A stretch of 64,000 bases of DNA from Massilia soli (GTDB lineage Bacteria > Pseudomonadota > Gammaproteobacteria > Burkholderiales > Burkholderiaceae_D), in contig NZ_JAFBIL020000001.1 in assembly GCF_016809835.1 (NCBI RefSeq), forward strand, positions 899,646-963,645. The letters run 5' to 3'. A model generated the notes under the pieces. It had not been told where the DNA came from. It made no database searches and saw only the letters and a list, made by a program, of their open reading frames with translations. Every line of letters starts with the position of its first letter. Within the stretch, counting starts at the first letter, position 1. The position numbers and the translations under genes are program-made. Of the stretch, positions 32,833-45,305 are shown one piece after another.

Positions 32833-34470
32833 CTATTGCAGCCGAATATCGTTGTTAATGATCCAGGTTCTACGAATTTCAATCACATCGTACTGGCGCG
32901 CCAAATTCGGCGGGAAGGCGCCATATGGCGCCTGACTGGTAATCACTTTTCGTATCGCCTCGTCGATCGCCGGCACGCCGCTGGAGGACATGAAGGTTAC
33001 CTTCTCGACTGAACCGTCGGCACGAACTGCCACAGTTACCATTGGCCGGGCGTGCGGCTGCTTGGCGGCCTCGCTCACCATGTCGAACGACGTGCGCGTC
33101 TCGATCTTCTTGCTCATGGATAGGGCATAGAGCTGAAGATCGGCATTGGCATCGGCGCGTCCAAACATCCATCCGCGGCGAAGGGTGCTTACCGTTGGCT
33201 GCAACGTGCTTGATGGGCGATTCAGCGCATCGCGCTCGGCCGCTTCTCTCTTCATCTGCTCGCCGAGTGCGCGCAGTCCTTCCTGGCGTTTCGCCTCTCG
33301 CTCAGCGCGCTCTTTCTGTACCAGCTGTTCTCGTGTTGGTTCCTGCCTTGCTGCGTCTTGCTTTGCGGCGTCCTGCCGTGCAGCCTCTTGTTTGAGCGCG
33401 TCTTGGCGTGCCGCCTCTTGCTTGAGTGCGTCTTGTCGCGCGGCCTCTAGCTTTGCTTGAGCTTGTGCCTGCCGCTCTGCTTCAAGCTGCGACTGCTTTA
33501 TCTGTTCTTGTCGGATCGCTTCCTGACGCGCGGCCTCAAGCTGAGCCTGCCGGACTGATTCCAGCTGTGCCTGCCTTGCCGCTTCTTGTCTTGCCGCTTC
33601 TCGACGCGCTGCTTCGGCACGTGCGGCCTCGGCACGTTCCAGTTCCTGGCGGGCGCCATCTTGCCGCGCCTTCGCCTCTTGTTTCGCCTGTTCCTGCCTC
33701 AGTGCATCCTGTCGCAAGGCATCTTGGCGGGCAAGCTCTTGGCGTGCCGCCTCCGTTCGTGCAGCTTCGGTCCTGGCTGTTTGCTCGGCCCGATCGGCAT
33801 CCTGTCTCAGTTGCTCTTGCCGCGCCGCTTCACGCCGCGCGTTCGCTAACTGTTCGGCTTGTCGCAGTTTTTCTGCCGTCTGCTTTTCTTGTTCAAGCCT
33901 GGCCAGTTCAAGCTGTTTTTGCGCTGCCTCGTCCGAAATGGCTCGAACCGGTGCTTCGCTCGTCTGAATTGGAATGCTTGGTGAATCCAGGGCTGACGGG
34001 GTTCTTAACTTTGGTGCATCCGGTGCAATTGGCAGCGTGACGTCGGGCCGTTTCACTGTCGACACCGCCGGCACTTCAGCTGGCGCTTGTGAGGGGGCTG
34101 GCGGCGGGGGAACGTACACGGATGCCGCCTCGCTCCGAACATTGGCCGGAGGAGGCAATATTATCGGTGGCGGATTGCTCGAGACTTTGGGCTCGTTTAC
34201 TGCGGCGGGTGGGGCGCTAGCAATTGCTGCAGGAGAAGGGACCGCTGGTGCCGCTACAGGTGCAGGCAGCTTCGGCAACGCGGGCGAGAGCATGATGCGC
34301 AGATCGTCGGCGCCCAGTCGTCTTTCCTTCCAGGGAAGGTTCAGGCCCGGAAGCCCGAGGGTCGAGCCGCTAAAGGCAACGCTCAAAAGTAGGGCGTGAA
34401 ACAGCAACGAGACAACCACTGCGGTGCTCAACCGAGCAGGCTCGCGCTGAATGAAGAGAGCTGTTGTCAA
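32833..34470 (-). CDS. TolA/TonB-like energy-transducing protein with long Ala/Arg/Gln/Glu-rich rod
   Basis: The 545-residue protein has one N-terminal membrane anchor (residues about 17-35, AVVVSLLFHALLLSVAFSG). It continues with a Pro-rich periplasmic stretch (about 65-170), then about 230 residues of near-repetitive helix with units like ARQEAARQ, QDALRQ and QDALKQEA, and finally a TonB C-terminal-like domain with VTVAVRADGSVEKVTFMSSS and APYGAFPPNL. The layout is TolA-like: anchor, long helix spanning the periplasm, globular tip. No tolQR/exbBD is adjacent, so its energy source is unclear. The start is a TTG at 34470 with no obvious RBS. A decayed copy lies 2.5 kb away. Confidence 0.8.
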   Translation of the reverse strand: MTTALFIQREPARLSTAVVVSLLFHALLLSVAFSGSTLGLPGLNLPWKERRLGADDLRIMLSPALPKLPAPVAAPAVPSPAAIASAPPAAVNEPKVSSNPPPIILPPPANVRSEAASVYVPPPPAPSQAPAEVPAVSTVKRPDVTLPIAPDAPKLRTPSALDSPSIPIQTSEAPVRAISDEAAQKQLELARLEQEKQTAEKLRQAEQLANARREAARQEQLRQDADRAEQTARTEAARTEAARQELARQDALRQDALRQEQAKQEAKARQDGARQELERAEAARAEAARREAARQEAARQAQLESVRQAQLEAARQEAIRQEQIKQSQLEAERQAQAQAKLEAARQDALKQEAARQDALKQEAARQDAAKQDAARQEPTREQLVQKERAEREAKRQEGLRALGEQMKREAAERDALNRPSSTLQPTVSTLRRGWMFGRADANADLQLYALSMSKKIETRTSFDMVSEAAKQPHARPMVTVAVRADGSVEKVTFMSSSGVPAIDEAIRKVITSQAPYGAFPPNLARQYDVIEIRRTWIINNDIRLQ

Positions 34471-34715
34471 ATTTGATGCCTACGGCGGTTCTGGAATGAA
34501 AGGTTGTATTGCTGGTTCGGCGGTCACGGAATTGCTGACCTGCCATCATTTTTCCGTAAGTGTACTGCTGTGTGGGAAAAAGGAGGACCTATTTGTGATG
34601 CCCCGAATTGATGGCGCAACATTCACCGGTTTTGGCGTGGATTTATCGGCGCAGGGAAGGGGCCAGCGCAGCGAGGGCGCAATGCGAAGCGTAAAGCTTG
34701 AATGGCCGTGCTCGT

Positions 34716-34892
34716 CTACTGAGTCGGGCGATCGCGAAGCTTTCGGCGCAGGCGGTGGTTGTCGGCTACGACCCCGACCAAGGCAATCAAGGAGAGGGCA
34801 GCAAACGCATCGTCACCGAAGAAGTGCCAGAACGCCCATGCGGCATTTCCGACGGCTGCAGCAATGATAAGTAGCAGGAGGCGATCGTTCAT
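34716..34892 (-). CDS. Small two-helix membrane protein (58 residues)
   Basis: A 58-codon frame runs from ATG 34892 to TAG 34716. It reads MNDRLLLLIIAAAVGNAAWA and then FWHFFGDDAFAALSLIALVG, two hydrophobic helices separated by a short acidic loop, and ends in the basic tail RLRRKLRDRPTQ. That layout is typical of genuine small inner-membrane proteins with the tail in the cytoplasm. The RBS is weak (CCAGA before the ATG). It is not recognised by name. Longer plus-strand frames over the same stretch have poor protein character, so I favour this one. Confidence 0.55.
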   Translation of the reverse strand: MNDRLLLLIIAAAVGNAAWAFWHFFGDDAFAALSLIALVGVVADNHRLRRKLRDRPTQ

Positions 34893-35033
34893 TCTGGAAT
34901 GGGGTTGTATGCTCTATCGAACTCTATGTGCGCTGGACGGAGAAACTGTTGAAACTTGTCAACCTTAATGAAAATCTTCGATGTCGGCCCAATGTCTAAT
35001 TGGTGAAAGCGATATATCGACGGTAGTTGCATA

Positions 35034-35135
35034 CGTCGTTCCCGCGGAGGCGGGAACCCATACGAATGCCTCGCAGCGTTGACATTGTCCGCTTCGGCAA
35101 GCTCAGGATAGGTTCCCGCCTACGCGGGAACGACG
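35034..35135. repeat. Dispersed palindromic repeat pair (CGTCGTTCCCGCG... type)
   Basis: CGTCGTTCCCGCGGAGGCGG (35034 on) faces CCGCCTACGCGGGAACGACG (ending 35135) across about 60 bases. It is the same family as at 16417 and 21354, and lies downstream of gyrB. Confidence 0.85.
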
Positions 35136-35182
35136 AGTTGGTGGGTGGGAGCCGGTTACGCGCTCAACGGCGTACAGATGTA

Positions 35183-35210
35183 AAAAAGCCAGCGCTCAGG
35201 CTGGCTTTTT
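35183..35210. terminator. Bidirectional Rho-independent terminator downstream of gyrB
   Basis: AAAAAGCCAG (35183-35192) and CTGGCTTTTT (35201-35210) make a perfect 10-bp stem with an 8-base loop, giving a T-run on either strand. It lies 38 bp past the gyrB stop. Confidence 0.88.
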
Positions 35211-35247
35211 AGCAAACTGCGACACTCCTTGTGTCGCCTTCGCTGTC

Positions 35248-37861
<2,614 letters not shown>

Positions 37862-37903
37862 GGTTCGAGGGCGAGGGGTGTTCTCCTGCGCCTCTTGATT
37901 ACT

Positions 37904-39010
37904 TTAAATCCGCATCGGCATGACAACGTACTTGAAGTCCGCGTTGTCAGGGATCGAAATCAGCGCCGACGAATTTGAGTCGCCCAGGGCGATGTTCACC
38001 TGGTCGCACTTCAGGTTGTTCAGCACGTCGAGCAGGTAGGTCACGTTGAAGCCGATGTCCACGCTGTCGCCGCCGTAGTCGATCTCGAGTTCTTCAACCG
38101 CTTCTTCCTGGTCGGCGTTGGTCGAGCTGATCTTCATGCTGCCTGGGGTGATGATGCAGCGTACGCCCTTGAACTTGTCGCTCGTCATGATCGCGGCGCG
38201 TTGCAGCGAACGCAGCAGCTCGTCGCGGCCGATCGTGAAGTCGTTGGTGTAGCCCTTCGGGATCACGCGGGTGTAGTCAGGGAACTTGCCTTCGACCAGC
38301 TTCGAGACCAGTTCGATGTCGGCAAAGGTCAGCTTGACCTGCGATGCGGCGATGTCGAGCTGGACCGGTTCCTCGTTCTCTTCCAGCAGGCGCTGCAGTT
38401 CGATGATGGTCTTGCGCGGAATGATGACTTCCTGGCGCGTGAATTCCTGTTCGGTTTCCACCTGGCAGAACGCCAGGCGGTGGCCGTCGGTGGCCACGGC
38501 GATCACGTTGCGGCCGTCGAGGACCAGCAGCAGGCCGTTCAGGTAGTAGCGAATGTCCTGCTGCGCCATCGAGAAGTGCACCATGTTGAACAGGTGCTTC
38601 AAGGTTTTTTGCGGCAGGGTTACCGAGGCGTTGTGCGTTTCGGCCACGGCGACGGTCGGGAACTCTTCCGCGGCCAGCGTTTGCAGCGCAAAGCGCGACT
38701 TGCCGCTCTGGACGGTCAGGCGCTTGTTCAGCAGCGTCATCGTCACGTCGCCGGACTCAGGCAGCGCGCGCAAAATGTCGAGCAGCTTGCGCGCCGCGAC
38801 GGTGGTGCCTTCCACTTCCGGGCCGGCGCCGATATTCGCGTGCGTGGTGATCTGCACTTCGGTGTCGGTGGAAAGGAAAGATACGTTTTCGCCGTCCTTG
38901 CGGATGAGGATATTGGCCAGAATCGGCATAGTGTGCCGACGCTCGACAATACCGCTCACGATTTGCAGTGGCCGGAGAAGGGTATCTCGGGTTGTTTTGA
39001 CCAATTGCAT
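37904..39010 (-). CDS. dnaN: DNA polymerase III beta subunit (sliding clamp)
   Basis: The 368-residue protein opens MQLVKTTRDTLLRPLQIVSG and continues IVERRHTMPILANILI, the classic DnaN start, and ends VVMPMRI, the conserved clamp C-terminus. Three repeated clamp folds are covered; EEFPTVAV and ATDGHRLAFCQVE are landmarks. The dimeric ring tethers polymerase III and other partners to DNA. The ATG lies 253 bp after dnaA, a gap that holds an inverted pair of short repeats rather than DnaA boxes. Confidence 0.98.
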   Translation of the reverse strand: MQLVKTTRDTLLRPLQIVSGIVERRHTMPILANILIRKDGENVSFLSTDTEVQITTHANIGAGPEVEGTTVAARKLLDILRALPESGDVTMTLLNKRLTVQSGKSRFALQTLAAEEFPTVAVAETHNASVTLPQKTLKHLFNMVHFSMAQQDIRYYLNGLLLVLDGRNVIAVATDGHRLAFCQVETEQEFTRQEVIIPRKTIIELQRLLEENEEPVQLDIAASQVKLTFADIELVSKLVEGKFPDYTRVIPKGYTNDFTIGRDELLRSLQRAAIMTSDKFKGVRCIITPGSMKISSTNADQEEAVEELEIDYGGDSVDIGFNVTYLLDVLNNLKCDQVNIALGDSNSSALISIPDNADFKYVVMPMRI

Positions 39011-39060
39011 AGTAATCCTCGGTAAGGTTGTTAGTTAGTGCTTGCTTTTGTGGCTCAATT

Positions 39061-39187
39061 CGGCGGATGACGCTTTCGCTCTTCCGCCCTACAGCCTGTT
39101 GCGACTCATGGCGGGTGCGCTTGGCTTGCCCGCCCTACCGGTCGATCATCGCGAACGTAGGGCGGAAGAGCGCAGCGTCATCCGCCG
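39061..39187. repeat. Inverted pair of GGCGGATGACGC/TAGGGCGGAAGAGCG repeats between dnaA and dnaN
   Basis: CGGCGGATGACGCTTTCGCT-CTTCCGCCCTA (39061-39091) and TAGGGCGGAAGAGCGCAGCG-TCATCCGCCG (39158-39187) are inverted copies of the second dispersed repeat family. They face each other across about 65 bases. A long hairpin could form in the dnaA-dnaN transcript. Confidence 0.8.
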
Positions 39188-39262
39188 TTTCGATACGTGA
39201 TCCGCCGACTTCAAAACAATTCCAAAACGTCCATTTTGCCAGAAATTGCCCTGGCCAAATAA

Positions 39263-40666
<1,404 letters not shown>

Positions 40667-40760
40667 GAATCGTCTTTGAAAATAAGGTGTGTGAAGGGCG
40701 GTTCGATGCTGAGTCCCCGCGCCAGGTTTGCGCGCGAGCTTCGCCACACGTAACACGCTA

Positions 40761-40791
40761 TTTTACCTGCGATGGGCAAAGTTATCCACAG
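40761..40791 (-). promoter_or_regulatory. dnaA promoter with overlapping DnaA box
   Basis: On the minus strand, -10 TAAAAT (40766-40761) is preceded by a 17-base spacer and -35 TGGATA (40789-40784). The perfect DnaA box TTATCCACA (plus strand 40783-40791) covers that -35. This fits autorepression of dnaA by its product. The promoter call is inferred; the box is exact. Confidence 0.6.
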
Positions 40792-40850
40792 GCACGAGCC
40801 AGTTTTTCGCGGTAAACTTCGATCAGTCGTCGGGTCCACCATTGGCGGAC

Positions 40851-40930
40851 CCGACTTCCCGCGCAGGCGGGAACCTATGCTGAGTGACTTCGGTAGCGAA
40901 CGATGGATTCCCGCTTTCGCGGGAATGACG
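40851..40930. repeat. Dispersed palindromic repeat pair in the dnaA-rpmH region
   Basis: CTTCCCGCGCAGGCGGGAAC-CTATGCTGAG (from 40854) faces GGATTCCCGCTTTCGCGGGA-ATGACG (ending 40930), an almost exact match to the element between dnaN and gyrB. Confidence 0.82.
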
Positions 40931-40987
40931 TTGTGATACGGCGGCAAATGTATTCGACCCCGAAACCGCCGAAAACCACAGCTATCC

Positions 40988-41017
40988 TTGACATTGGACC
41001 CCGAAATGCTGTCTAAT
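40988..41017 (+). promoter_or_regulatory. Predicted rpmH operon promoter
   Basis: A perfect -35 TTGACA (40988-40993) and a -10 TCTAAT (41012-41017) are separated by 18 bases. Transcription would start near 41024, giving a leader of about 190 nt before rpmH. Confidence 0.6.
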
Positions 41018-41213
41018 TCAGGGTTCCCCGCCCGTACTCCGTGCAAATTGGTAAGTCCTTACCTTCCGATCACGCTGGTTACACGGGTAGAAAAGAGTAT
41101 TTTTTGCTGTGGCGTGTCGCTGGCTTAACCATCTGCGAAATGACCTAAGCGCCGAAAACTGACGGGACGTCAGACCCGATTTTGCATTTACTTTTGCTTT
41201 AAGCGAGACCACC

Positions 41214-41348
41214 ATGAAACGTACTTACCAACCTTCCGTCGTCCGTCGCAAGCGCACGCACGGCTTCCGCGCACGTATGGCTACCCGTGGCGGCCGCCAG
41301 GTTCTGAACGCACGCCGCGCCAAGGGCCGCAAGCGCCTGGCAGTATAA
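41214..41348 (+). CDS. rpmH: 50S ribosomal protein L34
   Basis: The 44-residue product reads [20 protein letters not shown] and then [20 protein letters not shown] and RLAV, a full-length, typical L34. The protein is very basic and binds 23S rRNA in the large subunit. It is followed 32 bp later by rnpA, the standard rpmH-rnpA order, with transcription from the promoter near 40988. Confidence 0.98.
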   Translation: MKRTYQPSVVRRKRTHGFRARMATRGGRQVLNARRAKGRKRLAV

Positions 41349-41380
41349 AGCTGCCAGCTGCAGCCAGGACGCACCTGACC

Positions 41381-41776
41381 ATGTCAAGCGAAGGTTCACA
41401 CGACTTCGCGCGCGTTCGGCGAATCGTTAAAACGGATGAATTTTCATCCGTTTTTCGTTTGCGCCCTGCGCAAAAGACGGCGCATTTCGTGCTCTACACG
41501 TGCGCGAACGAACTGCCGCATGCGCGGCTGGGCGTCGTGGTGGCCAAGCGCTTTGCGCCGCGCGCCGTGACCCGCAACACGATCAAGCGCGTTACCCGCG
41601 AACTGTTCCGTGTCGCCAAGCTGCCGGCCGTCGACTGCGTGGTGCGCTTGTCGCGCCCCGTCAACGCCAAAACCGGCCCGGCCACCACCGCCGCGCTGAA
41701 GGCGGAACTGCGCGTGGAAATCGCGCGCCTGTTCCAGTCGCAGGCGCCGCGCCCGGCAAAAACGGTGTCCTCATGA
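41381..41776 (+). CDS. rnpA: Ribonuclease P protein component
   Basis: The 131-residue protein contains FARVRRIVKTDEFSSVF near the start and RLGVVVAKRFAPRAVTRNTI followed by KRVTRELFR, the RNR-like arginine-rich motif of RnpA that contacts the RNase P RNA and pre-tRNA 5' leader. The protein is small and basic, as usual. The stop overlaps the yidD start by 4 bases (ATGA), indicating translational coupling. The C-terminal extension SQAPRPAKTVSS is a little longer than in E. coli. Confidence 0.96.
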   Translation: MSSEGSHDFARVRRIVKTDEFSSVFRLRPAQKTAHFVLYTCANELPHARLGVVVAKRFAPRAVTRNTIKRVTRELFRVAKLPAVDCVVRLSRPVNAKTGPATTAALKAELRVEIARLFQSQAPRPAKTVSS

Positions 41777-42033
41777 ACAAACTGCTCGTCTGGTTCCTGC
41801 GCGCCTATCAACTGGCTGTCTCGCCGTTGCTAGGGCAAAATTGCCGCTTTTATCCGACCTGCTCGAATTACGCGATCGAAGCCGTCCGCACCCATGGCTC
41901 TGCCCGCGGTAGCTGGCTGGCCCTGCGCCGCATCTGCAAATGCCATCCGTTCAATGACGGTGGCGTCGATCTCGTGCCGCCTGCGCACAGCAAGCATCCA
42001 TCAACAGCCCATTGCGGCTGCAACCACTCCTGA
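41773..42033 (+). CDS. yidD: Membrane protein insertion efficiency factor YidD
   Basis: The 86-residue protein starts at ATG 41773 inside the rnpA stop overlap. It shows the YidD/Haemolytic family motifs LRAYQLAVSPLLGQNCRFYP, TCSNYAIEAV, RICKCHPF and GGVDLVPP. YidD is a small membrane-associated protein that helps YidC insert membrane proteins. The cysteines in NCRFYPTCS and CKC are conserved in the family. It ends 12 bp before yidC, and the gene order rpmH-rnpA-yidD-yidC-mnmE is the ancestral one. Confidence 0.96.
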   Translation: MNKLLVWFLRAYQLAVSPLLGQNCRFYPTCSNYAIEAVRTHGSARGSWLALRRICKCHPFNDGGVDLVPPAHSKHPSTAHCGCNHS

Positions 42034-42044
42034 CCGAAATTCCA

Positions 42045-43715
42045 ATGGAAATCAATAAACGTACTATCCTGTGGATCGTGTTTTCCGTCTCGCTGGTCGT
42101 TCTGTGGAACGACTGGATGGTCTCCAACGGCAAACAGTCCATGTTCTCGCTGACGCCACCACCACCAGCGGTGACCGCGCCTGTCGCCACGGCGCCTGCG
42201 TCGACGGTACCGGCCGCGCCAGGCGTAGCTGCCGCCACGCCGGCCGCCTTGCCAGGCGACGCGCCGGCAGTGCAGGCGTTCACGCCAGAAATCATCACCA
42301 TCACCACCGACGTCATCAAGGCCGACATCGACACCGCTGGCGGCGTCATCAAGCGCCTGGAACTGCTGCAGTTCCGCGACAAGCTCGACAAGACCAAGAA
42401 CCAGGTGCTGTTCGACGTCAAGCCGACCGGCATCTATGTCGCCCAGACCGGCCTGATCAGCAACACCGGCGTCGCGCTGCCGAACCACACCACCGGCTAC
42501 ACCGCCAAGCCAGGTCCACGCGCGACCAACGGCAACAGCGAAGTCCAGCTGGTGCTGGAAGCCGAGCAGGGCGGCGTCAAGCTGACCAAGACCTACACCT
42601 TCAAGAAGGGTGACTACCTGATCGGCCTGCGCCACGACGTGACCAACCTCGGCACCGCCGCGGTGGCGCCGTCGCTGTACATGCAGCTGCTGCACCACGG
42701 TAACGAGCCGGAAGGCGAAAGCTGGTTCAACGCAAGCTACACCGGCCCGACCCTGTTCACCGACGCCGACAAATACCAGAAGCTGACCTTCGAAGACATC
42801 GAAAAGCACGGCAAGGCCGAGCACTCGACCAAGTCGAACGACGGCTGGATCGCGATTTCGCAGCACTACTTCGTCTCGGCGTTCATCCCGCAAGACAAGG
42901 CGCCGCGCGACATCTTCACCAAGAAGGTCGACACCAACCTGTACGCCATCGGCAACCTGATCCCGCTGGGTCCGATCGCACCAGGCGCGACCCTGAGCAA
43001 CCAAGCGCGCCTGTATTCGGGTCCGCAAGATGAGAACAAGCTGGAAACCATTGCCCCTGGCCTCGAACTGGTCAAGGACTACGGCATGCTGACGATCATC
43101 GCCAAGCCGATCTTCTGGGTCATGAGCCAGCTCAACCTGGTCCTGCAGAACTGGGGCTGGACCATCATCGCGCTGACCGTGCTGATCAAGCTGCTGTTCT
43201 TCCCGCTGTCGGCGGCCAGCTACAAGAGCATGGCCAAGATGAAGATGGTCACGCCGAAGATGCAGGCGATCCGCGAGAAGTACAAAGGCGACCCGGCCAA
43301 GATGAACCAGGCCACGATGGAGCTGTACAAGACCGAAAAGATCAACCCGCTGGGCGGCTGCCTGCCGATCCTGGTGCAGATGCCGGTGTTCATCGCGCTG
43401 TACTGGGTGCTGAACTCGTCGGCCGAGATGCGCGGCGCGCCATGGGTGGGCTGGATCCAGGATCTGACCGCACCTGACCCGTACTACATCCTGCCGGTGC
43501 TGTACGCGATCTCGATGTTCATCACCACCAAGCTGAACCCGCAGCCGGCCGATCCGGCGCAGGCCAAGATGATGCTGTGGATGCCGCTGATCTTCTCGGT
43601 CATGTTCTTCTTCTTCCCGGCCGGCCTGGTGCTGTACTGGGTAGTGAACAACATCCTGTCGATCGCGCAGCAGTGGGTGATCACCAAGAAGTTTGAATCG
43701 GGCAAAGCCAAGTAA
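42045..43715 (+). CDS. yidC: Membrane protein insertase YidC
   Basis: The 556-residue protein starts MEINKRTILWIVFSVSLVVL (ATG 42045), the first membrane anchor. A Pro/Ala-rich linker (about 40-75) and a large periplasmic beta domain with LTKTYTFKKGDYLIGLRHDV follow. The conserved insertase core reads FPLSAASYKSMAKMKMVTPK, GGCLPILVQMPVFIALYWVL and a C-terminal cluster of membrane helices. YidC inserts proteins into the inner membrane alone or with SecYEG. A strong terminator follows 18 bp after the stop. Confidence 0.98.
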   Translation: MEINKRTILWIVFSVSLVVLWNDWMVSNGKQSMFSLTPPPPAVTAPVATAPASTVPAAPGVAAATPAALPGDAPAVQAFTPEIITITTDVIKADIDTAGGVIKRLELLQFRDKLDKTKNQVLFDVKPTGIYVAQTGLISNTGVALPNHTTGYTAKPGPRATNGNSEVQLVLEAEQGGVKLTKTYTFKKGDYLIGLRHDVTNLGTAAVAPSLYMQLLHHGNEPEGESWFNASYTGPTLFTDADKYQKLTFEDIEKHGKAEHSTKSNDGWIAISQHYFVSAFIPQDKAPRDIFTKKVDTNLYAIGNLIPLGPIAPGATLSNQARLYSGPQDENKLETIAPGLELVKDYGMLTIIAKPIFWVMSQLNLVLQNWGWTIIALTVLIKLLFFPLSAASYKSMAKMKMVTPKMQAIREKYKGDPAKMNQATMELYKTEKINPLGGCLPILVQMPVFIALYWVLNSSAEMRGAPWVGWIQDLTAPDPYYILPVLYAISMFITTKLNPQPADPAQAKMMLWMPLIFSVMFFFFPAGLVLYWVVNNILSIAQQWVITKKFESGKAK

Positions 43716-43732
43716 CACGGCAGCTTGAGATG

Positions 43733-43765
43733 AAAATGCCCGTGCGCTGCGCGGGCATTTTTTTT
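43733..43765 (+). terminator. Rho-independent terminator of the rpmH-yidC operon
   Basis: AAATGCCCG (43734-43742) pairs with CGGGCATTT (43752-43760) around a 9-base loop and runs into T8 (43758-43765). Confidence 0.88.
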
Positions 43766-43768
43766 ACG

Positions 43769-43803
43769 CGTCGTTCCCGTGAAAGCGGGAGCCCATGCTG
43801 AGT
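43769..43803. repeat. Single-arm dispersed repeat upstream of mnmE
   Basis: CGTCGTTCCCGTGAAAGCGG-GAGCCCATGCTGAG is one arm of the first repeat family, with a one-base change in the palindrome and no partner arm nearby. It lies between the yidC terminator and the mnmE start. Confidence 0.72.
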
Positions 43804-43841
43804 GCGCTACGCCTCCCATGCCAATAAATTACAATCGCATA

Positions 43842-45221
43842 ATGAACCTCGACACATCCCCCATCGCCGCCATCGCGACGGCACCTGGCCGCGGCGGCAT
43901 CGGCGTCGTCCGCGCCTCCGGCAAATCGCTGGCGCCCTTGCTCAGCGTGCTGTTTCCGGGCGCCACGCTGACCCCGCGCCACGCCACCTACATTCCGTTC
44001 AAGCAAGCCGATGGCAGCATCATCGACCAGGGCATCGCGATCTGGTTCAAGGGCCCGCACTCGTACACCGGCGAAGATGTGCTCGAACTGCAAGGCCACG
44101 GCGGCCCGGTCGTGCTGCAGATGCTGCTTGGCCGCGTGCTCGAAGCCGGCCGCGAACACGGCCTGCGCCTCGCCGAGCCGGGCGAGTTCACCCGCCGCGC
44201 CTACCTTAACGACAAGCTCGACCTGGCCCAGGCCGAAGCGGTGGCCGACCTGATCGACGCCTCCACCGAAGCGGCCGCCAAGTCGGCTTCGCAATCGCTG
44301 TCGGGCGCGTTCTCGAAGGCCATCAACACGCTGGTCGAGCAAACCATCGGCTTGCGCATGCTGGTCGAAGCCACGCTCGACTTCCCGGAAGAAGAGATCG
44401 ACTTCCTCGAAAAATCCGACGCGCGCGGCCAGCTGGCCGTCATCATCGGCTCGCTCGACCAGGTGTTCCGCCAGGCGGCCCAGGGCGCGTTGCTGCGCGA
44501 AGGCCTCAATGTGGTGCTGGTTGGCCAGCCGAACGTCGGCAAGTCGTCGCTGCTGAACGCGCTGGCCGGGTCGGACGTGGCCATCGTCACCCCAATCGCC
44601 GGCACCACGCGCGACAAGGTCAGCGAGACCATCCAGATCGAAGGCATTCCGCTCAACATCATCGACACGGCCGGCATCCGCACCGTGGACGAAGCGGTCG
44701 ACGTGGTCGAACGCATCGGCATCGAGCGCACCTGGGGCGAAGTGGCCAAGGCTGACGTCATCCTGCACCTGCTGGACGCCAACCTTGGCCCGAGCGCTTC
44801 GGACGAGCACATCTGCGCAGCTTTCCCGCAAGGCGTGCCGGTGCTGCGCATCTGGAACAAGATCGACCTGTCGGGGCACAAGCCAGGGCTCGACGTGGCG
44901 TCGGACGCCACCCATTTATATCTGTCGGCCAACGAGCACCAGGGCATCGACCTGCTGCGCGAAGAGCTGCTGCGCATCGCCGGCTGGCAGCAGACCGGCG
45001 AATCGCTGTACCTGGCGCGCGAACGCCACCTGATCGCCTTGCGCAATGCCCGTGAGCATCTCGATCACGCAGCGGCACACGCCGCGCAGAGCGACCAGTC
45101 GCTGGACCTGTTTGCGGAAGAGCTGCGACTGGCGCAAGCGCAGCTGTCGACGATTACCGGCGAGTTCTCGCCGGATGATTTGCTGGGTGTGATCTTCAGC
45201 CGGTTCTGCATCGGCAAGTAG
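43842..45221 (+). CDS. mnmE: tRNA uridine-5-carboxymethylaminomethyl(34) synthesis GTPase
   Basis: The ATG at 43842 gives [20 protein letters not shown], the usual MnmE start, and 459 residues, a normal length. The N-terminal folate-binding domain is followed by a helical domain with an inserted G domain: G1 [17 protein letters not shown]2/G3 [13 protein letters not shown] and DTAGIR, and G4 WNKIDL. The C-terminal CIGK motif completes the active site. MnmE works with MnmG to install the cmnm5 modification at U34 of several tRNAs. The in-frame ATG at 43818 is less likely. Confidence 0.97.
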   Translation: MNLDTSPIAAIATAPGRGGIGVVRASGKSLAPLLSVLFPGATLTPRHATYIPFKQADGSIIDQGIAIWFKGPHSYTGEDVLELQGHGGPVVLQMLLGRVLEAGREHGLRLAEPGEFTRRAYLNDKLDLAQAEAVADLIDASTEAAAKSASQSLSGAFSKAINTLVEQTIGLRMLVEATLDFPEEEIDFLEKSDARGQLAVIIGSLDQVFRQAAQGALLREGLNVVLVGQPNVGKSSLLNALAGSDVAIVTPIAGTTRDKVSETIQIEGIPLNIIDTAGIRTVDEAVDVVERIGIERTWGEVAKADVILHLLDANLGPSASDEHICAAFPQGVPVLRIWNKIDLSGHKPGLDVASDATHLYLSANEHQGIDLLREELLRIAGWQQTGESLYLARERHLIALRNAREHLDHAAAHAAQSDQSLDLFAEELRLAQAQLSTITGEFSPDDLLGVIFSRFCIGK

Positions 45222-45305
45222 AACCTTTCCGCCGTCAGCCCAGTCTACCTATGACCCGACCGGTTAGGGTAAAGTTGAAGACTATTACTTCCAACGAGGT
45301 AGACG

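Larger units (their letters stand above)
34893..35247. other. 355-bp intergenic region with repeat pair and terminator
   Basis: No coding frame is convincing here. The region contains the palindromic repeat pair at 35034-35135 and the bidirectional terminator at 35183-35210, both listed separately. Confidence 0.6.
40667..41213. other. dnaA-rpmH intergenic region, candidate origin region (oriC)
   Basis: The 547 bp between divergent dnaA and rpmH is a common site for oriC in beta- and gammaproteobacteria. I find only one perfect DnaA box (40783-40791), one palindromic repeat pair (40851-40930), an rpmH promoter, and modestly AT-rich stretches near 41085-41105 and 41180-41200. The low DnaA-box count means the origin call rests mainly on gene order. 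Confidence 0.5.

Noticed and set aside
33426..34040. Plus-strand frame opposite the TolA-like repeats
   Set aside because: Its Leu/Pro/Ala-rich content is the mirror of the Gln/Ala/Arg repeats and has no start signal or family similarity.
34451..34867. 138-aa plus-strand frame upstream of the gyrB region
   Set aside because: It has poor protein character, runs into low-complexity Arg/His/Gln residues and overlaps the better minus-strand small membrane protein.
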